A stretch of 64,000 nucleotides of DNA from Flavihumibacter solisilvae (GCF_000814475.1 NZ_JSVC01000018.1:83543-147542); one strand, 5' to 3'; shown: positions 9,611 to 18,342, counted from the first letter of the stretch. The notes: generated from the letters alone by a model not told the origin. Program-made: numbers and translations.

Positions 9611-9618
9611 TATTTTTG
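9611..9618 (+). promoter_or_regulatory. Candidate -7 promoter element for the DadA-like gene
   Basis: The octamer TATTTTTG matches the Bacteroidota housekeeping -7 consensus TAnnTTTG exactly and lies 48 bp before the TTG start of the next gene. I see no clear TTTG/TTG -33 element at the usual distance, so this is a weak call. A second, poorer TACTTTTT lies at 9656-9663. Confidence 0.35.
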
Positions 9619-9666
9619 ACAATTGTGCCTGAAGCATTTTTTAATTTATAATATTTACTTTTTACT

Positions 9667-10917
9667 TTGAGCAAAGCGATAGTAATTGGTGGCGGAATTA
9701 TCGGCCTTAGTTCCGCCTTCTACCTGCAGCAGGACGGATGGCAGGTGACCGTTATAGATAAAGATGATTTCCTGAATAACTGCAGTTATGGAAATGCGGG
9801 ATATGTTTGTCCTTCGCATTTTGTTCCCCTCGCAACGCCTGGCATTGTACAGCAGGGCTTGAAATGGATGCTGAATTCACGCAGCCCGTTTTATATCCAG
9901 CCACGGCTCAGCTGGTCGCTGATCGACTGGTCAATGAAATTCATCAAAAGTGCAACACCTGAAAAAGTTAAAGCAGCAGCGGTGCCATTGCGTGATATTG
10001 CATTGCTGAGCCAGCAATGTTACCTCGATTGGAACAATCTTCCGGGGTTTGAAATGGCGTATGAGCATAAGGGTTTGATGGAATATTTCCAGACTGCTGC
10101 AAAGGAAGAGCATGCACATCATTTCTGTGAAGATGCACGGGCACTGGGACTGGATGCCGTGATGCTGAGTGCTGCGGAAGTGCAGACCCTGGAGCCACAG
10201 ACAAAAGTGAATGTGAAAGGAGCGCTGTATTTTAAGTGTGACGCCCATGTGTACCCGAATAAAGTGATGCAGTCGCTCATTCAATACCTGCGCGACAAAG
10301 GAGTGAAGTTTGTGACACATGAAATGGTTACGGGTTTTGAAAAGCAGGATGGCCATATTAAAACCGTCATCACCAATAAGGGAAGGCATGACGCAGATAC
10401 TGTTGTGCTGGCGACAGGTTCCTGGAGCCGTGAGCTGGCAGCAACAGCGGGATTGCGTATCCCGATTGTGGCGGGCCGTGGTTATTCGATAACGATGGAA
10501 AATTCTTCCAACCTTTTAAACCATCCCGCTGTTCTTATGGAAGGCCGGGTGGCGATAACGCCAATGGATGGCAACAAGATCAGGTTTGGCGGTACAATGG
10601 AGATCACTGATACCAACCGTCCACCGCGCATGAGCAGGGTGCAGGGAATTATCGATGCGGTGAAGAGATACTTGCCGGAATTTGAGATCCCGATGCCGGC
10701 GGAGAAGGATGTGTGGTACGGATTCCGTCCCTGTTCTGCAGATGGCATGCCTTACATAGGGCGATGCCGGAATGTTCCGAACCTGGTAGTAGCAACCGGC
10801 CATGCCATGATCGGAATGAGCCTTGGTGCGGGTACCGGTAAACTGGTAAGCGAAGTGGCAGGAGAGAGGCGGACATCAGTTGACCTGGCGCCTTACCTGC
10901 CCGAACGATTCAGCTAA
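9667..10917 (+). CDS. DadA-like FAD-dependent D-amino acid dehydrogenase
   Basis: The 416-residue protein begins with the FAD-binding Rossmann motif IVIGGGIIGLSSA, typical of DAO/GlyA-type oxidoreductases. A NAGYVCPSHF segment follows, the conserved stretch after the first helix in DadA-like enzymes. The C-terminal GFRPCSADGMPYIG and GHAMIGMSLGAGTG match the family's substrate/FAD-closing motifs. DadA-type enzymes oxidise D-amino acids to keto acids and pass electrons to the respiratory chain; related enzymes act on D-hydroxyproline or other imino acids. No racemase or epimerase gene is adjacent, so the substrate is not fixed. The start is TTG at 9667, chosen because the Rossmann motif starts six residues later and no ATG is available. 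The BshC gene follows after 63 bp on the same strand. Confidence 0.85.
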   Translation: MSKAIVIGGGIIGLSSAFYLQQDGWQVTVIDKDDFLNNCSYGNAGYVCPSHFVPLATPGIVQQGLKWMLNSRSPFYIQPRLSWSLIDWSMKFIKSATPEKVKAAAVPLRDIALLSQQCYLDWNNLPGFEMAYEHKGLMEYFQTAAKEEHAHHFCEDARALGLDAVMLSAAEVQTLEPQTKVNVKGALYFKCDAHVYPNKVMQSLIQYLRDKGVKFVTHEMVTGFEKQDGHIKTVITNKGRHDADTVVLATGSWSRELAATAGLRIPIVAGRGYSITMENSSNLLNHPAVLMEGRVAITPMDGNKIRFGGTMEITDTNRPPRMSRVQGIIDAVKRYLPEFEIPMPAEKDVWYGFRPCSADGMPYIGRCRNVPNLVVATGHAMIGMSLGAGTGKLVSEVAGERRTSVDLAPYLPERFS

Positions 10918-10980
10918 CGTCATTTAACGAGAATTTATAAGGTGTCATCATACCTTTATCACTGTTTCAACCACGACAGT

Positions 10981-12603
10981 ATGGAATGTAGTAGCGCACT
11001 GCTAAGCTATAAGGATACAGGATCATTTAACCAGATCGTAACTGATTATGTAGAGGGTGCAGCCGACCTCGGCCCCTTTTACGAACACCCGGTAAGTTAT
11101 GAGGGCATTGCTGCGGCTATCCGGAACCGTGAAATCTTTCCGACCGACAGGCAGACCATTGTTGAAGTGTTGACGGAGCAGTACAGTAAATCGATGCTGA
11201 TCGATCCGGTTGTGGACGCAAACATCAGGAAGCTGGGTGATCAGAAGACATTTGTTATTACCACAGCGCACCAGCCCAATATTTTCTCCGGCTACCTTTA
11301 TTTTATTTATAAGATCATTCATGCCATAAAACTGGCCGATGACCTGAAAGGAAAATTTCCTGAATACGATTTTGTGCCTGTGTATTATATGGGCAGTGAA
11401 GATGCTGACCTCGATGAGCTGGGAAAGATCTGGCTCTCCGGCGAGAAACTTGTGTGGGATACCAAGCAGACCGGTGCGGTTGGAAGGATGAATACAAAGG
11501 GGCTCGACAAACTGGTTCACCGGATTGAAGGGGAACTCTCTGTGCTTCCTTTCGGGGCAGAACTCGTAAGCCTATTAAAGGAAGCCTACCTGCAGTCGCC
11601 CGATATCCAGACTGCAACATTCAGGTTGGTGCATAATTTGTTTGCTTCATTTGGGCTAGTTGTATTGATTGCTGATCATCCCTTGCTTAAAAGGAAAATG
11701 ATCCAGGTGTTTACTGACGACTTGTTGCAGCATAAGCCTTCTGAAATAGTAAATGCTACTACTGAGCAACTGGCAAAGAAATATAAAGTGCAGGCTAGTC
11801 CCCGCGAAATCAATCTTTTTTACCTGAAAGATGATATCAGGAATCGCATAGATAAAGACGGCAATGACTTTGTTGTAGTGGATACTGACCTGCGTTTTAC
11901 CCGTGCGGAATTGTTGCAGGAATTGGAATTATACCCCGAACGGTTCAGTCCGAATGTGATCCTGCGTGGTCTTTACCAGGAAACCATTTTACCCGGCATC
12001 GCATTTATCGGTGGTGGGGGAGAACTTGCCTACTGGCTTGAGCTCAAGAACCTGTTCGAACATTACAAAGTGCCATTCCCCGTGCAGGTGCTACGCAATT
12101 CCTTCCTGCTGGTGGAGCAGAAGTGGGAAGAAAAAATGAATTCGCTCGACCTGCGGGTGGAAGATTTCTTCAGGTCAACCCAGCAACTCACAGATGAGCT
12201 TGTGAAGCGTGACTCTGCAGCACAGGTGCACCTTACGAATGAGCTGCGCGATACCAGGGCCTTTTATGATCATTTGCGGAAGGTCAGCGGCAAGATAGAT
12301 AAGACACTTGAAGTGCATGTATCTGCGCTGGAGAAGCGGATGACGAAACAGTTGCAGGAGCTGGAAAAGAAACTGCTGCGTGCCGAGCGCAGGAAGTTTG
12401 GCGACCAATCGCGACAGATTGCGGCGATTCGCGCGGCCCTCTTCCCCAACGATAACCTGCAGGAGCGGGTGGAGAATTTCATGCCCTACTATGCACGGCT
12501 GGGCAAGACATTCTTCGATACTATTTACGAGTGTTCGCCCGTGCTGGAGCAGAAATTTGTCCTGTTGGAGCTGAAGGAAAAGAAAGTCGGGTTTGAGGTT
12601 TGA
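10981..12603 (+). CDS. bshC: BshC, bacillithiol biosynthesis cysteine-adding enzyme
   Basis: The 540-residue protein matches BshC in length and motifs: SYKDTGSFN near the N-terminus, VITTAHQPNIFSGYLYFIYKI, and YYMGSEDADLDELG with its acidic cluster. A long coiled-coil follows at about 440-510, with many Lys/Glu and the sequence MTKQLQELEKK. BshC condenses cysteine with glucosaminyl-malate in the last step of bacillithiol synthesis, a low-molecular-weight thiol used by Firmicutes and many Bacteroidota. I chose the ATG at 10981 because family members start at about M-x-C...YxxTG. A GTG at 10942 would add 13 residues with no visible homology. bshA and bshB are not in the window. purE follows 55 bp downstream and may be cotranscribed. 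Confidence 0.9.
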   Translation: MECSSALLSYKDTGSFNQIVTDYVEGAADLGPFYEHPVSYEGIAAAIRNREIFPTDRQTIVEVLTEQYSKSMLIDPVVDANIRKLGDQKTFVITTAHQPNIFSGYLYFIYKIIHAIKLADDLKGKFPEYDFVPVYYMGSEDADLDELGKIWLSGEKLVWDTKQTGAVGRMNTKGLDKLVHRIEGELSVLPFGAELVSLLKEAYLQSPDIQTATFRLVHNLFASFGLVVLIADHPLLKRKMIQVFTDDLLQHKPSEIVNATTEQLAKKYKVQASPREINLFYLKDDIRNRIDKDGNDFVVVDTDLRFTRAELLQELELYPERFSPNVILRGLYQETILPGIAFIGGGGELAYWLELKNLFEHYKVPFPVQVLRNSFLLVEQKWEEKMNSLDLRVEDFFRSTQQLTDELVKRDSAAQVHLTNELRDTRAFYDHLRKVSGKIDKTLEVHVSALEKRMTKQLQELEKKLLRAERRKFGDQSRQIAAIRAALFPNDNLQERVENFMPYYARLGKTFFDTIYECSPVLEQKFVLLELKEKKVGFEV

Positions 12604-12658
12604 ACAAAAAATCAGTTCTTTTGTGCTCTGATTGATTAATGCTCCTCAATTAAATTAT

Positions 12659-13171
12659 ATGAGTCTTGTTGGTATAATAATGGGATCTGATTCCGACCTC
12701 CCCGTGATGCAGGCTGCGGCAGATATGCTGAAGCAGTTTGGGATTTCCTACGAACTGACTGTGGTTTCCGCGCACCGCACCCCGAAAAGGATGGTTGATT
12801 ATGCCACTACCGCCCGCGACCGCGGTATCAAAGTGATCATAGCCGGCGCCGGCGGCGCCGCGCATTTGCCAGGTATGGTTGCCTCACTGACACCCTTACC
12901 TGTAATAGGTGTACCAATTAAGTCGTCGAACTCCATCGACGGCTGGGATTCTGTATTGTCCATTCTCCAGATGCCCAATGGCATTCCTGTTGCGACAGTT
13001 GCGCTTAATGCGGCCAAAAACGCCGGCATTCTCGCTGCTTCGATCATCGGTGCGTTTGAGGCTGAAGTTGGCAACAAAGTAGCAGCCTATAAAACTTCCC
13101 TCGAAGAAGAAGTGCTGAAGAAAGTAAGCAAGCTTAAGGCTGACGGGCAACCGAATGATTTCGATGCGTGA
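12659..13171 (+). CDS. purE: PurE, N5-carboxyaminoimidazole ribonucleotide mutase
   Basis: The 170-residue protein is a complete class I PurE. It has [13 protein letters not shown] at the N-terminus, the SAHRTP motif (His39) and [11 protein letters not shown] (His69), which form the active site for moving the carboxyl group from N5 to C4 of the aminoimidazole. [16 protein letters not shown] is the conserved distal segment. The ATG at 12659 is set by the [13 protein letters not shown] start; the upstream in-frame stretch is not conserved in type. purK is usually adjacent in other bacteria but is not here, so the ATP-dependent partner must be elsewhere. The C-terminus faces the convergent response-regulator gene 18 bp away. 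Confidence 0.95.
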   Translation: MSLVGIIMGSDSDLPVMQAAADMLKQFGISYELTVVSAHRTPKRMVDYATTARDRGIKVIIAGAGGAAHLPGMVASLTPLPVIGVPIKSSNSIDGWDSVLSILQMPNGIPVATVALNAAKNAGILAASIIGAFEAEVGNKVAAYKTSLEEEVLKKVSKLKADGQPNDFDA

Positions 13172-13189
13172 CAAGGCTGGTTTTGTGAA

Positions 13190-13594
13190 TTAATACGCTT
13201 TCCAGAACTTGTGAAAGGCCTGTGCGGTCTCAAGACATTCGTTGAAGGTTATTGGTTTGGTAATGTAGGAGTGTGCGCCCAGCTGCATACATTTTTCCAT
13301 TTCAATGGAATTGATGGAAGTGGAAAAGATGATAACGGGGACTTCCCTGAAACGGTCGTCGAGTTTAAGCCTGCGCAAGGTTTCGGTGCCATTCAACTTT
13401 GGCATGTTAAGGTCAAGAACAATGAGACAGGGGATATTTCCGAGGTCATATTCCCCGGAAAGCAGTTGCAGTGCGTGTTCACCATCATCAGCAAAGTTTA
13501 TGGTGTTGCCTGCATTTATCATTTCCATTGCATCCCTGATGATTTCCTTGTCTTCAGGATCATCGTCAGCAAGTAAGATTTTCCACCTTTTCAT
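13190..13594 (-). CDS. Single-domain response regulator (stressosome-linked)
   Basis: The 134-residue protein is one receiver domain with no output domain. The acidic pocket is Asp10/Asp11/Asp12 (LLADDDPEDKE), the phospho-acceptor is Asp61 in LIVLDLNMP, and the switch residues are Ser91 or Thr92 in IFSTS and Lys113 in ITKPI. It is the CheY/Rcp1-like type often paired with PAS-containing kinases in Bacteroidota. Its ATG lies within the kinase stop region (ATGA, 4-bp overlap), so the two are translationally coupled and form a cognate pair. As the last gene of the six-gene stressosome cluster, it is the probable output of the module, acting by protein-protein contact or phosphotransfer. Its target is not in the window. 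Confidence 0.9.
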   Translation of the reverse strand: MKRWKILLADDDPEDKEIIRDAMEMINAGNTINFADDGEHALQLLSGEYDLGNIPCLIVLDLNMPKLNGTETLRRLKLDDRFREVPVIIFSTSINSIEMEKCMQLGAHSYITKPITFNECLETAQAFHKFWKAY

Positions 13595-15237
13595 AACTCT
13601 GACCGTTTTACCAGTTGACTGGGTAATGAAATAAAAAAACTTGCCCCGACATCTTCCCTTGCTTCCGCCCAGATCCTGCCCTGGTGCAATTCAACAATTT
13701 TCTGGCAAATGGCAAGGCCAAGACCGGTGCCTTCATAAGCCTCCCGGTTATGCAGGCGCTGGAACAACGTAAAGACCTTGGGAAGATACTTTTCATCGAA
13801 CCCGATACCATTGTCTTCAAACACAATCTCGTATTGGCCATTCCTTTCCGTGCATCGGATATTGATTACAGGGGTGCGCGACGTGCTGGAATATTTAAGG
13901 GAGTTGCCGAGTATATTCTCAAATAGCTGGCGCATCATGCCTGCATCCCCGCCAACAGTGGGAAGCGATGAAATATTAAGCTGCGCATTTTTTTCCGTAA
14001 TGGCAATTTCGAGGTCCTGCAATGCATCCTTCACAATTATGTTGAGATCGACAGGTTTAAACTCTAACGGTTTGCTGTTAAGGTGCGAGAACAGCAGCAG
14101 GTCCTGGATCAGTGCCCTCATACGCATTGAAGCGGAATGCATATTCCTGAGCAGGTCGCTTCCGCGGTTATCCAGCACCGTTTCATATTGGTTCAGCAGG
14201 TAATCGCTGTAAAACAACAGTTTCCTGATTGGCTCCTGGAGATCATGCGATGCTATAAATGCAAACTGCTGCAGTTCTTTGTTGCTCCTGTTGAGTTCGT
14301 CAACATAAGTCTGAAGCATCTTTTGATTCAATTCGAGCTGAACCTGTGCCTGTTTTAATTCGACATTGTCCTTCAGTGTTTCTTCGTAGACCTTTTGCGC
14401 GTGGATATCAACCATGTACCCGATCCAGTATTGCAGTTCATCTTTGTCATCCCGAAAAGGAGTAATGGACACCATGTGCCAGAAATAATCTGCATCATTA
14501 CCATTGCGGAATCGTGCCTGGGTCCGAATCACTTTTGCATTCCTGGCAGAATGACTTTTCAGGATATGTGAGAATGCATCGTAGTCTTCTTCATGCACTA
14601 TAGACCTCCAGCCATCGGTATTCAGGCTTTCAATGGTCTGCCCGGTAAATTTGGAAAGCCATTCATTAGCATACAGTAAATTTCCTTCCAACCCGAGGGA
14701 AAAGATGATCAGGGGCAATGAATTGGTAAGTGTCTTATATTGGCTTTCGCTTTTTTGAAGACGCTCAGACATTTCCTGCATCTGCTCGTTTTTCCGTTTG
14801 ATTTCTTCATAAGGTGAAACAGGAGGTTCGTTGCGGAAAAGCGTGCGCCATTCATCGAGTTTACGGATGTCTGCTTTTAAAAAGGCAGGAACAGCATAAT
14901 ATAATTCAATCGAAGTGGATCCGCCGTTGTTGAGAACCTGGTATTTATTTACCAGTCGCTTCGCATATTCCAATCCCCTTTTTGCATTTTCGCCCGTTTG
15001 TTGGTTGGTAAGCGATGCCACAATAAAATCATCTTTAAGGTCCGACTTTACCCCCAGGACCAGGTAACTTCTTTTACCTGACTCAATAGATGTGCGTGCC
15101 ACTTCAGAAACAGCGGTTGCAAATGATGTCTGGGCAGACAAAGACAGTCCGGAAAGCTCGGCCAGCTTCATTGAGCGTTTGTGCGCGAGGATCAGGTCCA
15201 TTTCATTGTCCAACGCAATTTTTGCTATCTCGTCCAT
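13591..15237 (-). CDS. PAS histidine kinase with a degenerate RsbT-like N-terminal domain
   Basis: The 548-residue soluble kinase lacks transmembrane helices. Residues 1-130 resemble a GHKL domain of the RsbT/RsbW type (GLSLSAQTSFATAVSEVARTS), but the N-box Asn is replaced (EVARTS instead of ELARN) and no ATP-binding G boxes follow, so it is probably inactive and used for docking. Residues about 145-168 are a coiled coil and about 168-285 a PAS domain. The dimerisation helix has phospho-acceptor His331 in FIASHDLQEPIRK. The catalytic ATP-binding domain (about 430-545) has N-box ENILGNSLKYS, DNGIGFD and GTGLGLAIC. It follows the phosphatase gene by 1 bp and overlaps the response regulator by 4 bp. 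The domain order suggests that the stressosome, which normally sequesters RsbT, can signal to a phosphorelay here instead of a sigma factor; that is inference. Confidence 0.88.
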   Translation of the reverse strand: MDEIAKIALDNEMDLILAHKRSMKLAELSGLSLSAQTSFATAVSEVARTSIESGKRSYLVLGVKSDLKDDFIVASLTNQQTGENAKRGLEYAKRLVNKYQVLNNGGSTSIELYYAVPAFLKADIRKLDEWRTLFRNEPPVSPYEEIKRKNEQMQEMSERLQKSESQYKTLTNSLPLIIFSLGLEGNLLYANEWLSKFTGQTIESLNTDGWRSIVHEEDYDAFSHILKSHSARNAKVIRTQARFRNGNDADYFWHMVSITPFRDDKDELQYWIGYMVDIHAQKVYEETLKDNVELKQAQVQLELNQKMLQTYVDELNRSNKELQQFAFIASHDLQEPIRKLLFYSDYLLNQYETVLDNRGSDLLRNMHSASMRMRALIQDLLLFSHLNSKPLEFKPVDLNIIVKDALQDLEIAITEKNAQLNISSLPTVGGDAGMMRQLFENILGNSLKYSSTSRTPVINIRCTERNGQYEIVFEDNGIGFDEKYLPKVFTLFQRLHNREAYEGTGLGLAICQKIVELHQGRIWAEAREDVGASFFISLPSQLVKRSEL

Positions 15238-15238
15238 G

Positions 15239-16255
15239 TCACAGAGTTATTTTACAGCCAGCCACAGATGTATCATCGGTATGCCGGGCGAAGTCCTTCA
15301 CAAGGCAGGCACATATGACTGACAAGTCATAGCGCAAAATGCCGTTATGCCTTAACAGGTCCCATCTTGATTTCAGTCCGTCACTGCAGCACAGTAACAA
15401 TTGTCCTTTTTCATACTCGATTTCCTGTACGTTAAGTGTTCGCGGCAAATTCATCCCGATGATACCGTTGTAGGCGATATAATTTTTTGAAATCGTAGGC
15501 CCGGTTATCCTTGTGCTGATGTTTCCGACGCCGCACAATTTCCAGGATTTGGATTTCATGTCAAATATGACGACTGTTCCGACCAGTCCCCTGGTCTTTT
15601 TGACTGCGGTATTCATGGAACGAATGATCTCGACAGGATCGCAGGAATTGCAGTCCAGGAAAGAATTCCCCGCCTGCCTGACAGCTTCTGCCGCTTCGGG
15701 CCCGTGACCAAGTCCGTCGCCGAGAAACATCTTTACCTTATCTTTTTCGACTTTGTATACAAAGCCGTCACCACTTAGCTCTTCACCGGTTTTCGGAAAA
15801 ACAAGGGACCTGATCTCAGTAACTGTTTTCTTAAGTGACATCGGCCGTTCTTTTTCAAAGATCCTGGCGAGTACAATGGTTCCCCAGCCTTTTTGGGAAT
15901 ACAACTGGAATACATCAGACAACCTTTTGATGGACCCCAGCCCGATTCCCAGGGTTTGCCTGGAAGAGACGCCATCCAGCATAACCCGGTTAATATCGGC
16001 AATACCCGGACCACTGTCGATACTGATGATCTCAATCCCGGCAATATTATTTTCTTCCACCAGCTTAACCAGCAGTTCCCCACCTCCCGCATGTTTAACC
16101 AGGTTGCTTGCGAGTTCCGCGACTATGATATCGATTTCGCTAATCTTTTTTGCAGAAAACCCTGCCGATACACAAACATTATGTATTTCCTTTTTTAAAA
16201 TGGCCAGGTAACTCCTGTCAGGAGCTTTTAAAACAATATGGGTATCATTACCCAT
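15239..16255 (-). CDS. RsbT-like kinase domain fused to SpoIIE-type (RsbX/PP2C) phosphatase
   Basis: The 338-residue protein has two domains. An N-terminal GHKL anti-sigma-like domain (about 1-135) has IIVAELASNLVKHAGGG, the N box, and SIDSGPGI plus TLGIGLGSIKR, the G boxes. A C-terminal SpoIIE/PP2C-like domain (about 145-338) has SGDGFVYKV, FLGDGLGHGPEAAEA, and LLCCSDGL, which supply metal-binding Asp residues. In stressosome operons such proteins dephosphorylate RsbR/RsbS, resetting the complex after RsbT has phosphorylated them, the role RsbX plays in Bacillus. I chose the ATG at 16255, which overlaps the RsbT stop by 8 bp, over the start at 16312, which would lie well inside the upstream gene. 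The kinase gene follows after 1 bp. Confidence 0.88.
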   Translation of the reverse strand: MGNDTHIVLKAPDRSYLAILKKEIHNVCVSAGFSAKKISEIDIIVAELASNLVKHAGGGELLVKLVEENNIAGIEIISIDSGPGIADINRVMLDGVSSRQTLGIGLGSIKRLSDVFQLYSQKGWGTIVLARIFEKERPMSLKKTVTEIRSLVFPKTGEELSGDGFVYKVEKDKVKMFLGDGLGHGPEAAEAVRQAGNSFLDCNSCDPVEIIRSMNTAVKKTRGLVGTVVIFDMKSKSWKLCGVGNISTRITGPTISKNYIAYNGIIGMNLPRTLNVQEIEYEKGQLLLCCSDGLKSRWDLLRHNGILRYDLSVICACLVKDFARHTDDTSVAGCKITL

Positions 16256-16661
16256 TTTTCCATTTAAGTATGGAGACGATTGTTCCTTCACCCGGTTTAC
16301 TTTTAATGTCAAATTCGTTCACAAGTCTTCTCGCACCGGGCAAGCCAAGTCCCAGGCTCTTTCCTGTTGAATAGCCATCTTTCATGGCCAGGTCAACGTC
16401 CTTAATACCCGGTCCCCTGTCTTCGAAAAGCAAACGGATCCCGCTGTTCCTGTTATCGCTGACAACTTCTATTAAAGCGGTACCGCCACCGGCATATTTC
16501 AGCATGTTCCGCACCAGCTCGCTGGCGGCAGTTATGAGTTTAGTCTGATTGACAAGGCTCATACCAATTTTCACCGCATATTCCTTTACACGGTTCCGAA
16601 AAGGGATCACATCCTGTTCCTTCTCGATTTTCATGGTATCCTTATTCAGTACTATTCTCAT
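16248..16661 (-). CDS. rsbT: RsbT-like serine/threonine switch kinase
   Basis: The 137-residue GHKL kinase has N-box ASELVRNMLKYAGGG, G1 box FEDRGPGI and G2 box STGKSLGLGLPGARRL. In the Bacillus stressosome RsbT is held by RsbR/RsbS. On stress it phosphorylates RsbS and RsbR, leaves the complex and activates a downstream partner. All ATP-site motifs are intact here, unlike in the N-terminal domain of the kinase two genes downstream. The start at 16661 overlaps rsbS by 20 bp; an internal ATG at 16634 would remove the overlap and is a fair alternative. It sits between rsbS and the RsbT-SpoIIE fusion, the gene order seen in other stressosome operons. Confidence 0.9.
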   Translation of the reverse strand: MRIVLNKDTMKIEKEQDVIPFRNRVKEYAVKIGMSLVNQTKLITAASELVRNMLKYAGGGTALIEVVSDNRNSGIRLLFEDRGPGIKDVDLAMKDGYSTGKSLGLGLPGARRLVNEFDIKSKPGEGTIVSILKWKNG

Positions 16662-17040
16662 CGTCTTCTGTTTCTTCCGGTTCTTCCCCGATCCTGTCTT
16701 TTAATAAATCCATGCCTTTTTCAACATTGAGCGCGGTATGCACTCCTTTCAATTCAAGTCCAAGCTCAATAAGGGTAATGGCTACAGCAGGTTGCATACC
16801 TACAACCACAGTTTCTGCGTCCATAATTTTGGCCATGCTGCCAATATTTCCAAGGATCCTGCCCATGAAAGAATCGACGATGGACAGTGCCGAAATATCG
16901 ATCAGCACTCCCCTTGCTTCAGTCTTGTTTACAGCCTGGATCAAATCCGATTCCAGGTTAGTAGCCAGCCGGTCGTATAGGTCAATCTGGATGGTGACCA
17001 GCAAAAATTTCCCCATCCGGAGTATTGGAATACGATCCAT
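16642..17040 (-). CDS. rsbS: RsbS-like STAS scaffold protein of the stressosome
   Basis: The 132-residue single STAS domain closely resembles RsbS. It begins MDRIPILRMGKFLLV and has the signature DISALSIVDSFMGR, in which Ser57 corresponds to the serine phosphorylated by RsbT. RsbS and RsbR build the large cytoplasmic stressosome that captures RsbT. The C-terminal 20 residues are very acidic (EEPEETEDDE), an extension beyond the normal STAS fold. rsbR ends 6 bp upstream and rsbT overlaps its 3' end by 20 bp, so the three core genes are tightly coupled. Confidence 0.92.
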   Translation of the reverse strand: MDRIPILRMGKFLLVTIQIDLYDRLATNLESDLIQAVNKTEARGVLIDISALSIVDSFMGRILGNIGSMAKIMDAETVVVGMQPAVAITLIELGLELKGVHTALNVEKGMDLLKDRIGEEPEETEDDENSTE

Positions 17041-17046
17041 ATGTAA

Positions 17047-17910
17047 TTAGATAGCTTTTTCCCTTTGAGATTTTTTTACTTCCAGTTTGAGCATGGTAAA
17101 CGCATATTTGAGTGCGCTTGCGAGAGATGCTTTTGTAACGATGTTGGAGAGATCGATACCGAGGTGCACGACAGTTTGTGCAATTTCGGGGCGGATGCCG
17201 CTTATGATGCATTCGGCTCCCATAAGCCGGGTAGCCGCTACTGTCTTAATGATATGCTGTGCAACCAGTGAGTCAACCGCAGGTACACCGCTGATGTCGA
17301 GGATAGCGATTGTGCTGCCACTTTCCACGATCTCTTCAAGCAGGCTTTCCATCACTATCTGGGTGCGGGCGCTGTCGAGGGTTCCGATAATAGGCAATGC
17401 CAGGATACCATCCCAGACGCGGATCACCGGGGTTGAAATTTCCGCGATCTCGTCTGTCTGGCGCAGGATCACTTCCTCCCTGCCTTTTATAAAGGTTTCA
17501 AAAGTTGTTATGCCAAAGCTGTCCATCAGTTTATTCATGTTCAGCGTTGCGTCAACCAATGCTAAGGGGTCGTCTTTCAGCTCAGCCTGCAATGTTTTCA
17601 AAACCGCATCCTTCAGGCTGAAAATAAAGGTTCCCGTTTCCCTGGGCGAATAACCCTGCCTTGCCCTGGATATCGAAATTCCTGCGAGGATCTCATTCAC
17701 CCCTTCAAAATCGGCGGATTGCGGGTCGGTTATATTAGTTGAAGTCAATGATTTCAGCAAACTGTCGAGAAGTTCGTCAGATTGTGTTCTTAACTCTTCA
17801 TTCGACATGAGGTCTTCTCTGAGACCTGCATCTTTCAGCTGGAAATTCATCCAGTCTTCCAATAGTTGTTTCTTCTTCTTTTGCAGAAGCCTGGAAATGT
17901 CTTGTTTCAT
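17047..17910 (-). CDS. rsbR: RsbR-like stressosome sensor (RsbRD N-domain plus STAS)
   Basis: The 287-residue protein has an all-helical N-terminal sensor domain of the RsbRD type (about 5-150, with SPRETGTFIFSLKDAV) and a C-terminal STAS domain (about 160-275). In Bacillus RsbRA the phospho-acceptors are Thr171 and Thr205; the equivalent positions here are Ser180 in GTLDSART and Ser214 in VPAVDSLVAQ, the same 34-residue spacing but serine at both. The N-terminal domain is not a globin or PAS type, so the stimulus is unknown. It is the first gene of the leftward cluster, and the 432-bp region before it must hold the promoter. The STAS motif rules out a plain anti-anti-sigma factor by its length and N-domain. 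Confidence 0.92.
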   Translation of the reverse strand: MKQDISRLLQKKKKQLLEDWMNFQLKDAGLREDLMSNEELRTQSDELLDSLLKSLTSTNITDPQSADFEGVNEILAGISISRARQGYSPRETGTFIFSLKDAVLKTLQAELKDDPLALVDATLNMNKLMDSFGITTFETFIKGREEVILRQTDEIAEISTPVIRVWDGILALPIIGTLDSARTQIVMESLLEEIVESGSTIAILDISGVPAVDSLVAQHIIKTVAATRLMGAECIISGIRPEIAQTVVHLGIDLSNIVTKASLASALKYAFTMLKLEVKKSQREKAI

Positions 17911-18342
17911 TGGTTTTGCTGTTTTGGGTTTAACTTATGGGTTGGTGAAAACCGTTGTGAAAGCCATAAGTTTGAAAGAAAAACAATAAATGAGCCATTA
18001 GCAAGCGATTTACTGTTTGTCCTGGTTTTCGCGTAGCCGAAACGGTTATCCTATGGCCATTCTCATTGGAAATGCAGGCTGGTACTGCGATGCAGGATTT
18101 TCTCCACGCGCCTCTAAGTGTTGGGCGCTCCGCCAATTGATGGGGAAATATCGAGTATTTATTTACTCATGATGAGGTGGTTTGTCACCAATTTACCAGG
18201 GGCAGGAAGTATGGGATATTTGAAATTTACCCTATCCTATACCCTGGTATGTCCAACTAATCTGACGGGTGAATAGTAAAAACAGAAGGGGAAGTTCTTT
18301 ATGAAGGCGGTGCATAGTGATAAGTTTAATTGTCTGGGTCTA
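17911..18342. other. 432-bp gene-free region between rsbR and the P1B ATPase gene
   Basis: No convincing protein gene lies here; short open frames on both strands have no recognisable sequence. It must contain the promoter of the leftward stressosome operon. On the plus strand, TAAGTTTG at 17967-17974 matches the -7 consensus exactly, with TTG at 17942-17944, 22 bp upstream. It points rightward into sequence with no gene, so either a small RNA or a chance match is possible. I see no clear terminator for the leftward ATPase gene. The stretch around 18205-18255 has several near-repeated TACCCT/ACCAGG-type pieces but no clean structure. Confidence 0.4.

Noticed and set aside
10942..12603. GTG at 10942 as the bshC start
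   Set aside because: It adds 13 residues with no resemblance to the family N-terminus; the ATG at 10981 fits better, though the GTG cannot be excluded.
13190..17910. Assigning a sigma-B-type pathway
   Set aside because: No sigma factor, RsbV, RsbW or RsbU gene is present next to the module; the output is a two-component pair.
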